Origin: Natrinema saccharevitans
GTDB taxonomy: Archaea; Halobacteriota; Halobacteria; Halobacteriales; Natrialbaceae
Direction: 5' to 3'
Length of the DNA stretch: 64,000 bases
Assembly (NCBI RefSeq): GCF_001953745.1
Contig: NZ_LWLN01000003.1
Coordinates: 1 to 64,000, forward strand
Of this stretch, positions 25,892 to 34,451 are shown piece after piece. Made by a program: the position numbers and the translations under genes. The first letter of the stretch is position 1. Each line of letters begins with the position of its first letter. Below the pieces are notes generated by a model. It saw nothing but the letters and a program-made list of their open reading frames with translations. It had not been told where the DNA came from and ran no database searches.

Positions 25892-26835
25892 TGGACGACG
25901 AATGGATCGAACTCTTTGAGGGGCCGCTTTCGGAGTACGCTGACAGCGCCTCGAGCAACGGCCGCGTCCGGATCCCGTGGACCGAACTCTCGGAGGCGCA
26001 CCCGGATTTAGCCGAATCGGTCCTCAGCGATCCGGAGACGACGTTGAAGGTCGCGAGTAATGCCCTCGGTCGGGTCGGACCCGTTCGAACCACTGTCCGG
26101 GTGTACGACCTTCCCGACCACCGGACATACCGTGTCGGCAAGTACGGCTCGTCGATGCTCGGAAACCTCATCGGTGTTCGAGGGACAGTCGTCGATGTCA
26201 ACCGGGTGAAGCCGTGCGCTCGAGAGGCCGCCTTCGAGTGTCACTTATGCGGGACGCTGACCCGGGTGCCACAGTCTGGCGGCGATCTCATTGAACCCGG
26301 CCAGTGCCAGGGCTGCGAGCAAGATGGCGGTATGCGACTCAATTTAGCCCAGTCGGAGGTCATCGACTACCAGCGAATCATTCTCGAGCGGGCGAACTCC
26401 TCGATGGACGATCCGCCGGTCGAGATCGTTCATCTGTGGAAGGACCTCTGCGAGACGCTCAGTCCTGGTGACACCGTGACGGTCGTCGGGATCTACGATA
26501 TTCTTCCCAACCAAGACAAAGCGGTTCTCGAGACCTACCTCGATGCCGTCTCGATTAACAACAGCAAGCAGCCGGCGACCGTCGACGAAATGGCCGACTG
26601 GCAGGTCAAGAAGTGGACCTTCGAGACCGCCGACGAGCTGTGTACGGCGGGCTCGGACTACGACTGCTCGAAACGCGAGATCGTCGAAACCGTCGCGGAT
26701 GAACACGGCGTTGCCGAAGGCGAGATCACCGCGGCGCTCGAGGACCTCGACGATCAAAGTGTCGTCTCCGAACGTCGTGGTGGCCGCATTCACATCACTA
26801 CATCCTCCCCTCCTACGTTCGAGCCTGCAGAGTAG
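25891..26835 (+). CDS. Stand-alone MCM N-terminal domain protein (OB fold plus zinc finger), no AAA+
   Basis: A 314-residue protein. Residues about 20-240 match the layout of the MCM helicase N-terminal region: helical bundle, then GNLIGVRGTVVDVNRVKP, a C4 zinc finger (C117, C120, C139, C142), D-Y-Q-R-I-I-L-E and DTVTVVGIY. In MCM these make the ssDNA-binding ring. The ATPase domain is absent; instead a winged-helix-like tail (KREIVETVADEHGVAEGEIT) follows. Coupled to the motor gene before it, it may load or guide ssDNA to that ATPase. True truncation of an mcm gene is unlikely because the frame ends cleanly with a wHTH. Confidence 0.75.
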   Translation: MDDEWIELFEGPLSEYADSASSNGRVRIPWTELSEAHPDLAESVLSDPETTLKVASNALGRVGPVRTTVRVYDLPDHRTYRVGKYGSSMLGNLIGVRGTVVDVNRVKPCAREAAFECHLCGTLTRVPQSGGDLIEPGQCQGCEQDGGMRLNLAQSEVIDYQRIILERANSSMDDPPVEIVHLWKDLCETLSPGDTVTVVGIYDILPNQDKAVLETYLDAVSINNSKQPATVDEMADWQVKKWTFETADELCTAGSDYDCSKREIVETVADEHGVAEGEITAALEDLDDQSVVSERRGGRIHITTSSPPTFEPAE

Positions 26836-27176
26836 ATCGTAACAGGATCGGACCGACCCACCTATTACACTCGAATGCCCTCGCCGGAGCGTCTCCCGTA
26901 CGTTTTCGGACGGCTGTAACACCCACACCAGCGTACCACCCGCGGGCCGGTGTAGGCGCGTATCCATCTAGGGTCCTCTCCATACAATTACGATAGGAGG
27001 GTACTACCGACACCTCGGCGTCCGGTGGGGTGTGGGTAGGGAGTAGAGGAATGGAGATGATAGTCGATAGTAGCGCGAGTTCCAGATTCAGAATCCTGCC
27101 TGAGAATGGATCGTGATCACTACACGTACGAACTCAACACTGCCCGGATTTGTGAACGGGATGCCATCAGCCAGTA
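26836..27176. other. Intergenic region between envelope cluster and AT-rich cassette
   Basis: A gap of 341 bases after the MCM-like gene. GC falls steadily toward the right. I see no gene, hairpin terminator or tRNA in it. The two flanking genes are convergent. The composition step near 27170 probably marks the left edge of the AT-rich cassette. Confidence 0.4.
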
Positions 27177-27905
27177 TTAGAACTCTTCCGGTGGCAATTC
27201 GCCTAACTTTTTCCGATGTGTATCTCTAAGAGCTTTTCGCCCCAAGTATACACAATTGATATTATACTGCTTTCGTTGTTCAAGGTTTTCTCTCCATTGA
27301 CTATGGTTGGTTTTTTCAGTTTCACTTCGTGTGAATATCTCCGCGCCTAAGCACCATGATTTCTGAAAAAGATGAGGGTCATTAGAGGGATCTTCTTCAA
27401 ATCCAGCGAATTGATATTCAATATCTATATCTGGCACCTGCCTTGATGTGATCTCATCAGAATGTGACCTTGGCATATTTCCTTCAAAAACGGATGATGA
27501 TGTGTCCAATTTTCCATCAACCGAATCAGGAATGTTCGAGGTCTCGTAATTTTCCAAGGCTACAACATCATCAGCCCACATTTCGGCAACACTCATCCAC
27601 TCCTCAGAAAAATCAATAATATCTCGTTTGTTGTTTTGGTAAAAGAAATCAATCTCTTGCTTCTTATTATCTGGGATTTCCTCTCCCAATTTTTTGATTT
27701 GATATTCAAAATCGGGGCTGCTGATGTTATACATCTCAATTCTATTCTCTAATTGCTCCAATTTCACCCTTATTTGTTTGAATATACTATAGATTCCGGA
27801 TTTTCCAGTAATACGGCGATAAGAGTAATCGAGCATGTAAACTACAAATGCCCCTAGAATACTAGCTAGTATACCTTCTAAAAGTTGAACTTCTATTAAT
27901 TTCAT
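27177..27905 (-). CDS. Membrane-anchored protein of an AT-rich cargo cassette
   Basis: A 242-residue protein with an N-terminal hydrophobic helix (about residues 8-27, GILASILGAFVVYMLDYSYR), then a soluble, coiled-coil-leaning cytoplasmic part (KQIRVKLEQLENRIEMY). The lysine- and asparagine-rich composition and AT-rich codons differ sharply from neighbours. It has its own TATA-like element (GCGTAAAAC near 27934-27944). No homologue recognised. Such single-anchor cargo genes often encode exclusion or defence functions, which here is inference only. Confidence 0.6.
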   Translation of the reverse strand: MKLIEVQLLEGILASILGAFVVYMLDYSYRRITGKSGIYSIFKQIRVKLEQLENRIEMYNISSPDFEYQIKKLGEEIPDNKKQEIDFFYQNNKRDIIDFSEEWMSVAEMWADDVVALENYETSNIPDSVDGKLDTSSSVFEGNMPRSHSDEITSRQVPDIDIEYQFAGFEEDPSNDPHLFQKSWCLGAEIFTRSETEKTNHSQWRENLEQRKQYNINCVYLGRKALRDTHRKKLGELPPEEF

Positions 27906-28213
27906 ATGGCCCGGTGTGAGGACAGACTTTGGAAGCCCGTTTTACGCTTAGAAGAAGGTCCTGGAAGTAATTAGTAATGGGGGTCGGTCTTTCGATATGT
28001 AGACTGGACACCCATGTTCTGACTCTGAATGTATGTTCTGTATTCAGTTTCTATTTCTTGATAAAAGGTATGAAGATTGCGCTCCGCAACGTTACATCGT
28101 TCGCCTGTACTTACCTGAGTTTCGCACCGAAATATGGTTAAAAATAGTAGTGCCAACTACTGACAGCTAGCAGTATCGAATAGCAACCGACGAGCGCCTT
28201 TCTCGAGTCCACC
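27906..28213. other. AT-rich right flank of the cassette
   Basis: A gap of 308 bases with lower GC than the flanking operons. A minus-strand frame at 27971-28156 has only a TTG start and no family resemblance, so I do not call it. GC returns to normal just before the TOPRIM gene. Confidence 0.35.
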
Positions 28214-29710
28214 ATGCCACCAAACGACCATGATCGCGAGCGCCAGCACAGCTCACCGCGCGAGCAAATCGATGCTCTCGCCGAACAGTACGGCGTCGAC
28301 GTCGACGACCTCTTGATCCAGAGCCGTCGCCGCGACCCGATGTACAAGGGCACCGACGCCGATCACGCGAAAGCCGAGTGGTTCGCCCGGCTCTGGCAGA
28401 AAGCTGTCGAGCAGCGAGAGAGCGACCGCATCCACGTCCGCGGCGTCCACTACACGGTCTACATGTCCGATCTCGAGGTCGAGCCACCGACGGACTGTTC
28501 GTGGGACACCTACGATAACACGCAGAAGTGCTACGACTATCTCGAGGAGTGTGCCGTCCTCGCGCGGATCCTCGGCTACATCCCGCTCGATGGGATCATC
28601 GACAAGCGCGCGGACACGCGAACGGTCACCGAGTACGGCGACCACACTGTCCGGCCTGACCCCGAGGGGCTGCCCGCGCCGACAGGGGTTTCGACGCCCC
28701 AGATTCCCCATCCCGAGGCGCGTGCGGAGTTCGTCTTCGATCCCGCCGAGACCGACTACTCCGAGTGGGTCGCCGACCGCGTCGCCGATCGGGCCCGCGA
28801 GGAACTGTCGTTCGACGAGGCCCGCCAGTCGCCGTATCACATCGAACTGTGGTCGGAGAAGACGCTGCCCGATTACATCCGCGGCGAGGGTGGGCTCGCA
28901 GCCGAGTACGGCTGTAACGTCGTCGTGGAAGGCGAGGGCGACCTCTCGCTGACCGTCGCGAACGAGCTGGCCCAGCGGATCGAGGCCGCCGGCAAGCCCG
29001 CAGTGATCCTGTATCTCTCTGACTACGACCCCGTCGGTTATTCGATGCCGGCCAATATGGCGGGCAAACTCGCGTGGCTCAACCAGCGCGGCGATCTCGA
29101 GCAACGCGTCGTGATCGAACGGCTCGCGGTCACGAAAGACCAAATCGAGGCCCTCGAGTTGCCCCGCAAGCCGATCGAGGAGAGTTCGGCGACCGGCACC
29201 GGCGGCGTCGCGTACAACCGTCGAATCACCGAGTGGGAGCAACAACACGGCGCGGGCGCGACCGAGTTGAACGCCCTCGAGCAGCATCCCGACGAGTTCC
29301 GCCGGATCGTTCGCGAGGCCCTCGAACGCTACACCGACCCGGATCTCGAGGCGAAGAACGAACGGCAGGGCGATCAGTGGGAGGACGACGTCCAGGCGCG
29401 CATCGAGCAGCGGCTTCGCGAGGCCGGCGTCGACGATGATCTCGAGGACCTCGAGGCGTGGGTCGCGGACTTCAACGAGGCCTACGCGGAGGTCGCGGAC
29501 GTGTTCGAGCGCCTGCGGGGCATGATGGATGACGAGTCGGCGATCGGGGCGTGGGAGGCGATGGTTCAAGAGTTGCTCGGCGAGGTCGAGTACCCCGTCG
29601 CGACGGTCCCCGACGGCGAGGCCGCCCTGCCCGAGGATCCGATCTACGACTCGAGTCGCTCCTACGCTGAAAACAAGGCCCGGATCGACCGGTATCGGGC
29701 GTCTGAATAG
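28214..29710 (+). CDS. TOPRIM-domain protein, Spo11/Topo VI-A-like
   Basis: A 498-residue protein. A helical N-terminal part is followed by a TOPRIM-like centre: the metal-binding glutamate is probably E215 in ELWSEKT, and the D-x-D pair is D270-D272 in ILYLSDYDPVGYSM. In between lies VVVEGEGDLSLT. This arrangement is known from Topo VI A/Spo11 and DnaG-type proteins and from phage and plasmid relatives. No catalytic tyrosine of a Spo11 winged helix could be identified with confidence. A charged coiled-coil tail follows (QARIEQRLREAGVDDDLEDL). It may cut or process DNA during replication, recombination or transfer. Confidence 0.68.
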   Translation: MPPNDHDRERQHSSPREQIDALAEQYGVDVDDLLIQSRRRDPMYKGTDADHAKAEWFARLWQKAVEQRESDRIHVRGVHYTVYMSDLEVEPPTDCSWDTYDNTQKCYDYLEECAVLARILGYIPLDGIIDKRADTRTVTEYGDHTVRPDPEGLPAPTGVSTPQIPHPEARAEFVFDPAETDYSEWVADRVADRAREELSFDEARQSPYHIELWSEKTLPDYIRGEGGLAAEYGCNVVVEGEGDLSLTVANELAQRIEAAGKPAVILYLSDYDPVGYSMPANMAGKLAWLNQRGDLEQRVVIERLAVTKDQIEALELPRKPIEESSATGTGGVAYNRRITEWEQQHGAGATELNALEQHPDEFRRIVREALERYTDPDLEAKNERQGDQWEDDVQARIEQRLREAGVDDDLEDLEAWVADFNEAYAEVADVFERLRGMMDDESAIGAWEAMVQELLGEVEYPVATVPDGEAALPEDPIYDSSRSYAENKARIDRYRASE

Positions 29711-29758
29711 CCGTCTGTCGGCGAAACGGGGTAGATGATACACGGACCAGAACGTACC

Positions 29759-30568
29759 ATGGAGAGCCATACCTGTACCGAGTGCAACGACCAGTTCGAG
29801 ACGCGAGACAACTATCTCGCGCGGAATAGCGTCTGTCCCGACTGTTTCGAATTCCCGGACGTTAACTACGACGAGACGCCGGATACCGAGTACACCGTCT
29901 ACCTCGCGGCGTCGGTTTCGGCCGGGATGCACGGAGCCTTTCACGCGGCCTATTTCCGTGTCGCTGCCCGCTCGACGGCCGATGCTCGTTTTTTCGTGCG
30001 CGCGTACCAGCGCCTCGACGATACGGTCAACGACCCGAAGCTCGGCGAGATCGCGTTCGACGGCGAGGAGGTCGTGCTGACCCGTCCCGGGGCGGCCCCG
30101 ACGACGGTCCGGGTGATGGAACTCCCGTTGGTCGAACGCCACGACGGCTACGCGGTGACGAAACTTGGGACACGCAACGGAGACGACTACGAGGACCAAC
30201 TCGATTTCGGACCGAACACGCGCGACAAGCTTCCTGACCCCGGCATGAGCTACAAAGATGTACTCGTTCACGCGACCGACGAACAGATCGACCACAAACT
30301 CGAGGAAAACGTCCCCGAGGACCACCTGTGCTATTGGACGGTCAACGGGACGCCCCAGCAGACCCGCTTCGGCCAGCGGATCTGGTTCGAGCAAGACGGC
30401 CGCCTCGTCGCCTGCGGCCAGGTTCACAGCACCGAGACCGGCCGGATCTGGTTCTCGCCGCTGTGGGAAGTCGACCTCGAGTGTCCGACGGAAGTCCCCA
30501 ATCAGGGCTTCAAGTACGTCGACTCGATCGAGAGCGACGAGCGGACGCCGGAGCGAGCGAGGGCCTAA
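29759..30568 (+). CDS. Zinc-ribbon protein with possible ASCH/PUA-like tail
   Basis: A 269-residue protein starting MESHTCTECNDQFETRDNYL; an ATG 24 bases upstream is an alternative. C6, C9, C25 and C28 form an N-terminal zinc ribbon. The C-terminal 80 residues (TRFGQRIWFEQDGRLVACGQ, TGRIWFSPLWEVD) have the strand pattern and G-x-R-I-W-F motif of PUA-related ASCH-type domains that bind RNA. It follows the TOPRIM gene on the same strand. Function unknown. Confidence 0.58.
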   Translation: MESHTCTECNDQFETRDNYLARNSVCPDCFEFPDVNYDETPDTEYTVYLAASVSAGMHGAFHAAYFRVAARSTADARFFVRAYQRLDDTVNDPKLGEIAFDGEEVVLTRPGAAPTTVRVMELPLVERHDGYAVTKLGTRNGDDYEDQLDFGPNTRDKLPDPGMSYKDVLVHATDEQIDHKLEENVPEDHLCYWTVNGTPQQTRFGQRIWFEQDGRLVACGQVHSTETGRIWFSPLWEVDLECPTEVPNQGFKYVDSIESDERTPERARA

Positions 30569-30571
30569 CCC

Positions 30572-31060
30572 ATGTCAGACCCAGCATTCGCATTCCGAGT
30601 CGACGAGGACGCCCGTTCGTGGGCGCTGTATCGCCAGACCAACACGCAGGAACGACCTGTGACCGCTCGTACCCGCGCCCGAACGCTGTGGTTCGGCTTG
30701 GACCGCGAGGAGGGCAACGGCAAGCGGGAGCCCGTCCGGGACGACTTTCTCGACGCCGTCGGGGCGGCGTTCCTCCGCGGACCGCAGGGCCGCGACTGGA
30801 CGCTCGAGCCGATCTTCGAGGCGCTGACGTGGTACGAACAGGAGTGCATCGACGAACTTCGCGAGCTGCGCAACGAGGCCATGACGAATCGCCGGCCCGA
30901 CGCGGACGGTCGGTCGATGCCGGACGAGGCGTGGGATCTCGTCTCGGTGGCTCGGTCTCACTTCACGCTGTCCGATTCGCGGGCGTTCAAGCCCGGCGAG
31001 GGCGGGAGTCACGATCGCCGTGGCGAGCATCCCGACGACACGGGGCTCGATCAGTTCTGA
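30572..31060 (+). CDS. Unknown soluble protein
   Basis: A 162-residue protein with a basic, aromatic core (RARTLWFGLDREEGNGKREP) and a helical middle (LTWYEQECIDELRELRNEAM). It starts three bases after the preceding stop and ends one base before the next ATG. No recognisable family. Confidence 0.55.
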   Translation: MSDPAFAFRVDEDARSWALYRQTNTQERPVTARTRARTLWFGLDREEGNGKREPVRDDFLDAVGAAFLRGPQGRDWTLEPIFEALTWYEQECIDELRELRNEAMTNRRPDADGRSMPDEAWDLVSVARSHFTLSDSRAFKPGEGGSHDRRGEHPDDTGLDQF

Positions 31061-31061
31061 G

Positions 31062-31484
31062 ATGTTCGACCTCTTGGACCCGATCGTCGTCGAACCCGAC
31101 AAGACGGCCGCCCGTATCCGCGAGTACGCCCGCGCGAATCCGGACCTTCGCGACGATCAGTACGACGGTCGCGAGGGGACCGTCGACGGCCTCTGCTATC
31201 CGCTCGCCGAATCCTATTACCATGCCCGCGGTGGGCAGGCGTCGGGCCTCGAGATCTACTGTCTCTCGTGGGCGGATGTCCGGCCCGTCGACGGCGGCAC
31301 CCACTGGTATCTGCGCGACCCCGACCGCGGTGTCTGGATCGATCTCGGCCTCAAGGCGGCGGCCGACGGGACGCATATCCCGTACGCGGAGGGGCGGTCG
31401 CGGGCGTTCATGACCGGATACGAGCCGTCGCAGCGGGCCCGGCGAATCCTGACCGACCTTAGAATCGGGGTGAGCGAGTCGTGA
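31062..31484 (+). CDS. YunG-like or small papain-fold-like protein
   Basis: A 140-residue protein starting at ATG 31062, right after the upstream stop. The pattern D-G-L-C-Y-P-L-A-E-S-Y-Y-H-A-R-G-G followed by G-G-T-H-W-Y-L-R-D and W-I-D-L recalls the YunG family and circularly permuted NlpC/transglutaminase-like folds, where a Cys, a His and an acidic residue form the active site (C near residue 46, H near 77, D near 91). I have not verified it beyond the motif, so enzymatic activity is a guess. Confidence 0.5.
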   Translation: MFDLLDPIVVEPDKTAARIREYARANPDLRDDQYDGREGTVDGLCYPLAESYYHARGGQASGLEIYCLSWADVRPVDGGTHWYLRDPDRGVWIDLGLKAAADGTHIPYAEGRSRAFMTGYEPSQRARRILTDLRIGVSES

Positions 31485-32176
31485 GCCGTCGTCTCTCGTC
31501 GTTTACCGGCTTCCTCGTCGCCTACCTCACGGCGGGCGTCGTCCAATCAACACTGATCGGAGGCGCGTCGGTAGACGCGCTTTCGCGGACACTCACGGAC
31601 CCATTGTATCCAGTGGTGTGGCCGTTGTTCGTGATAGAGCCGACGTTTTGGGCGTACACTGCGGTCGCCATTCTCTCCGGCCTCGGTGTACTCGCTACCC
31701 TCGAGCGATCACGGCTCCCGATTACGGTCCCACGTCGGCTGCCGACGCCGTCGGTTCGACACAGCGCCGAGGGTATCGTGGCGCTGCTCGTCACGGAGGT
31801 CGTTGCCCGATTTACGACGGCTGCCGCGTTCGTCGCACACCTCCATATCTGGCCGCCTCATCGTGGCGAACCCGACCTGTCCGTCTCGTTCTATCAGGAC
31901 GCGATAGCGTTTTTCGACGGCTACACCGAAGGGCTTCCATATCTCGTGTGGGCCGGGGATCTTCTTCCCGAAGTCAGCGCGCTCCCCTCTGGCGGACCAA
32001 ACCACAACCACGTCCTCCGCGGGATCGGTGAGATTCAGTTCTTCGACGGCGTCGGTTTCGCGATTGTCGTCGGCTACGGACTTGCTCTGGTGCTGTCCTA
32101 CGCCGGTGTGCGACTCGTCTCGAGGTGGATCCAAGCCCGCCGTAGCGGGGTCCAGCGAGGTGCTGCCGATGTGTGA
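31481..32176 (+). CDS. Multi-pass membrane protein
   Basis: A 231-residue protein starting at GTG 31481, overlapping the previous TGA. Hydrophobic segments at about residues 8-25, 48-70, 95-120 and 183-210 suggest four spans. A tract between them (RHSAEGIVALLVTEVVARFT) is amphipathic. No catalytic residues found. Confidence 0.58.
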   Translation: MSRRLSSFTGFLVAYLTAGVVQSTLIGGASVDALSRTLTDPLYPVVWPLFVIEPTFWAYTAVAILSGLGVLATLERSRLPITVPRRLPTPSVRHSAEGIVALLVTEVVARFTTAAAFVAHLHIWPPHRGEPDLSVSFYQDAIAFFDGYTEGLPYLVWAGDLLPEVSALPSGGPNHNHVLRGIGEIQFFDGVGFAIVVGYGLALVLSYAGVRLVSRWIQARRSGVQRGAADV

Positions 32177-32504
32177 CCGTATACTCGAGGGCACGGTTAC
32201 GTCGCTCTACGGGCCCGACCACGCGCAACGGGACCACCTCCGACCGATCGTTCGGACGCTGGCCGACGGCAAGCACGTCGCGATCGTCGCCGACGACGAC
32301 CACGGCCCCGAGGGCCTGCTCGAGATCGCCCGCTCGATGCTCGCGCTGCGGGGGATCGGCCGGACGCACCCGCCCCCGACGCTCGTGATTTCTGACCCGC
32401 CGTTTGCCTGCGGCGACACGGTTCGCGTGCCCGTCGATGAGACGACGCTCGCGAACCTGTACGTCCAGGCCGGCGACGTGACCGTCCTCGAATCGACCGA
32501 CTGA
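32169..32504 (+). CDS. Small soluble alpha/beta protein
   Basis: A 111-residue protein (ATG 32169, overlapping the membrane gene's end by eight bases). Sequence such as GKHVAIVADDDHGPEGLLEI and PTLVISDPPFACGDTVRV suggests a Rossmann-like or HAD-like core. One D-D-D-H stretch could bind metal, but no full family motif is present. Confidence 0.52.
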   Translation: MCDRILEGTVTSLYGPDHAQRDHLRPIVRTLADGKHVAIVADDDHGPEGLLEIARSMLALRGIGRTHPPPTLVISDPPFACGDTVRVPVDETTLANLYVQAGDVTVLESTD

Positions 32505-32525
32505 CCGAACACCGATCACAGACCC

Positions 32526-33578
32526 ATGAAACGACCCAACCCTACCACCGTCGCGAATCGAATCGGCCGTATCGCCCTCGCAACCATCCTCGCTGGCCTT
32601 CTCAGCGTCGTCGCAACCGTCCCGGGAGAGGTGCGAAGCGGGACGTTCGCGGACCTGTCCGACCCGATCGACGTGTATACCACAGTTCTCATGGAGTTCA
32701 TGATGTACACGATCTTTGCCGCACTTCTCGTCCCGATCATCCTATGCATCCTCTGGGGCCTGTCGCGGTGGTTCTCCCGGACTCGCGTCTGGCAGGCGAT
32801 CCTCGCCGGAGCCGTTCTCCTCGCGATCGGCGTCTCGATCGAACACTGGGGCACGCACCTCGAGTTCGGTATGTCGCTGGTTGGCTCGCTCACCTACATC
32901 GGCGCTGTGCTGGCACCAATCGCACTCGTCGAGGCGCTGTTCGCGTGGGATATCGCCGCCGAAACCTCCCTCGAGGAGTTCGTGACGGCCTCGGGCGGAA
33001 CGATCGCAGTCGTAATGGCGCTCGTCCTGGTCGCCGCGACGGTCTCGACCGGCGCGCTCGCGGTCGCGGATACGGCCGGTGTATCGCTTGCCAACGACGA
33101 GTCCCCGTTCGGCTCCGAGTCGCTCTCCGAATCGGAACTCGAGTCGGAGTACAGCCACTACATGGCCGTCGGGTCCGCCGATGAGATCACGTGCGAACCG
33201 GCGACCGTCGAACGGAAGAACGTCTCGGCAGCGGCAGTGACCCACGAGAACAACCTCAGCGCGTTCGAGATCAACGCGACGGCCGTCGACTGGGGGATCG
33301 ATTCGGCCATTGTCTACGAGTTCCATTACACTGGCGACGGGACGGTTCAAACCCAGCGCGACGGGATTGTCGAGAACGGAACGGTCACCGTCCACGGGAT
33401 GTGGGACACTTCGGTCACCGACAACAGCTACGAGGTAACCGCGATCGATGGGACAGCCCCTACCGGCGACGCAGCGATGATCGACGGGACCTACCTCGAG
33501 TTCGATGTCGTGAACGAGGATGGCAAGGTCGTCCGCTACACCGGAACGCTGTGTGACGACGGTCTCGAATCGGCGTAG
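32526..33578 (+). CDS. Polytopic membrane protein with glycosylatable ectodomain
   Basis: A 350-residue protein. Five hydrophobic helices lie at about residues 14-31, 57-83, 91-107, 115-140 and 158-183. The remaining 165 residues contain several N-x-T/S sites and two cysteines and are probably outside the cell. It resembles a receptor or surface-exclusion type architecture, but no family is recognised. Confidence 0.58.
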   Translation: MKRPNPTTVANRIGRIALATILAGLLSVVATVPGEVRSGTFADLSDPIDVYTTVLMEFMMYTIFAALLVPIILCILWGLSRWFSRTRVWQAILAGAVLLAIGVSIEHWGTHLEFGMSLVGSLTYIGAVLAPIALVEALFAWDIAAETSLEEFVTASGGTIAVVMALVLVAATVSTGALAVADTAGVSLANDESPFGSESLSESELESEYSHYMAVGSADEITCEPATVERKNVSAAAVTHENNLSAFEINATAVDWGIDSAIVYEFHYTGDGTVQTQRDGIVENGTVTVHGMWDTSVTDNSYEVTAIDGTAPTGDAAMIDGTYLEFDVVNEDGKVVRYTGTLCDDGLESA

Positions 33579-33582
33579 GCGG

Positions 33583-33945
33583 ATGTACGGCGAGCCCTCG
33601 CTGTTCGAGCTGGTAGTCGCTTCGATCATCCTCGCGGGGACCGCCCGCACCTACCTCGAGCGTGACGAGGAGGATCCCGCCGACGAGGCCCGCCGGCTGT
33701 ACCAGGAGGGGCTGATCGACGAACTCGAGTTCGAGCGCCGGATCGGTGAGGCCGTCGACGACGAGTTCGAAAAGATTCGGCTCGTCGTGGAAGATATCAA
33801 CGGCGTCGGGCCGAAGACGAGCAAGGCGATCGCCCGCGAGTACACGACGATCGAGGACCTCCGCGGGACCGACCGGGAGCGACTCGAGGACGTCTACGGC
33901 GTTGGCGAGGAAACGGCCGATGCTGTCCTTGAGCGGGTTCGCTGA
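33583..33945 (+). CDS. HhH-domain protein with N-terminal membrane segment
   Basis: A 120-residue protein starting at ATG 33583. Residues about 6-20 are hydrophobic; then comes a SHOCT-like short helix pair (EARRLYQEGLIDELEFERRI). The C-terminal half has two helix-hairpin-helix units: INGVGPKTSKAIAREY and VYGVGEETADAVLERV. HhH motifs bind DNA backbones. A membrane-tethered HhH protein may dock DNA at the membrane. It ends the 28.2-33.9 kb operon. Confidence 0.62.
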   Translation: MYGEPSLFELVVASIILAGTARTYLERDEEDPADEARRLYQEGLIDELEFERRIGEAVDDEFEKIRLVVEDINGVGPKTSKAIAREYTTIEDLRGTDRERLEDVYGVGEETADAVLERVR

Positions 33946-33974
33946 GAAGTCCGTAACCAAGACCGTGCGCTAAA

Positions 33975-34370
33975 TCACAACACCAGTACCATCGCAATCT
34001 CGTACGTGATATAGAGGAGGATAAGGACAATGAGAGCGCGGACGATATAGCCCACGAGGTTGTCTGGTTGCTCACTGTAAATGTCTGCTAATCCAGGTCC
34101 GGCTTGTGCACTGGCCCCTACTCCGCCACCAGCCGGTGGCATGCCCTGAAAGATATCATCGCCAAACATTCGCTCCATCTCTCGATCTTGCTGATCGATC
34201 ATAGCCTCCATGTGGCTATAGTCGTCGAACCGGTTCGTGATCTGGCTTACGTACGACGCTGAACAGTTGCATGCGTCTGCGATCTCCTGGTTTGTTGCGT
34301 CCGGATTTTGGTACCACGTTACTAGGATATCCCGCTGGAGGTCCGTTTTCTCCGACTTCCCCTTGGGCAT
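33975..34370 (-). CDS. HTH protein with C-terminal membrane anchor
   Basis: A 131-residue protein. Residues about 13-45 (QRDILVTWYQNPDATNQEIA, then CNCSASYVSQITNRF) form an HTH. A glycine-rich linker follows and a single hydrophobic helix at about 107-129 ends the chain. The TATA-like GATAAGAA lies about 25 bases upstream of the ATG. This is a membrane-tethered DNA-binding protein, AT-richer than its neighbours. Confidence 0.62.
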   Translation of the reverse strand: MPKGKSEKTDLQRDILVTWYQNPDATNQEIADACNCSASYVSQITNRFDDYSHMEAMIDQQDREMERMFGDDIFQGMPPAGGGVGASAQAGPGLADIYSEQPDNLVGYIVRALIVLILLYITYEIAMVLVL

Positions 34371-34451
34371 ATTTCACTGATTTTAGTTGCAATTGATAAG
34401 AAGATTATGGCGAGATCGTCTCGAGATCGTGGTGGACTCGTAGGCCAGATA

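Noticed and set aside
27971-28156. 61-residue minus-strand gene in the AT-rich cassette
   Set aside because: Only a TTG start, no Shine-Dalgarno, no coupling and no recognisable features.
28253-30427. 724-residue minus-strand frame opposite the TOPRIM gene
   Set aside because: Low-complexity Arg/Val/Asp sequence and no motif; the plus strand carries a recognisable domain.
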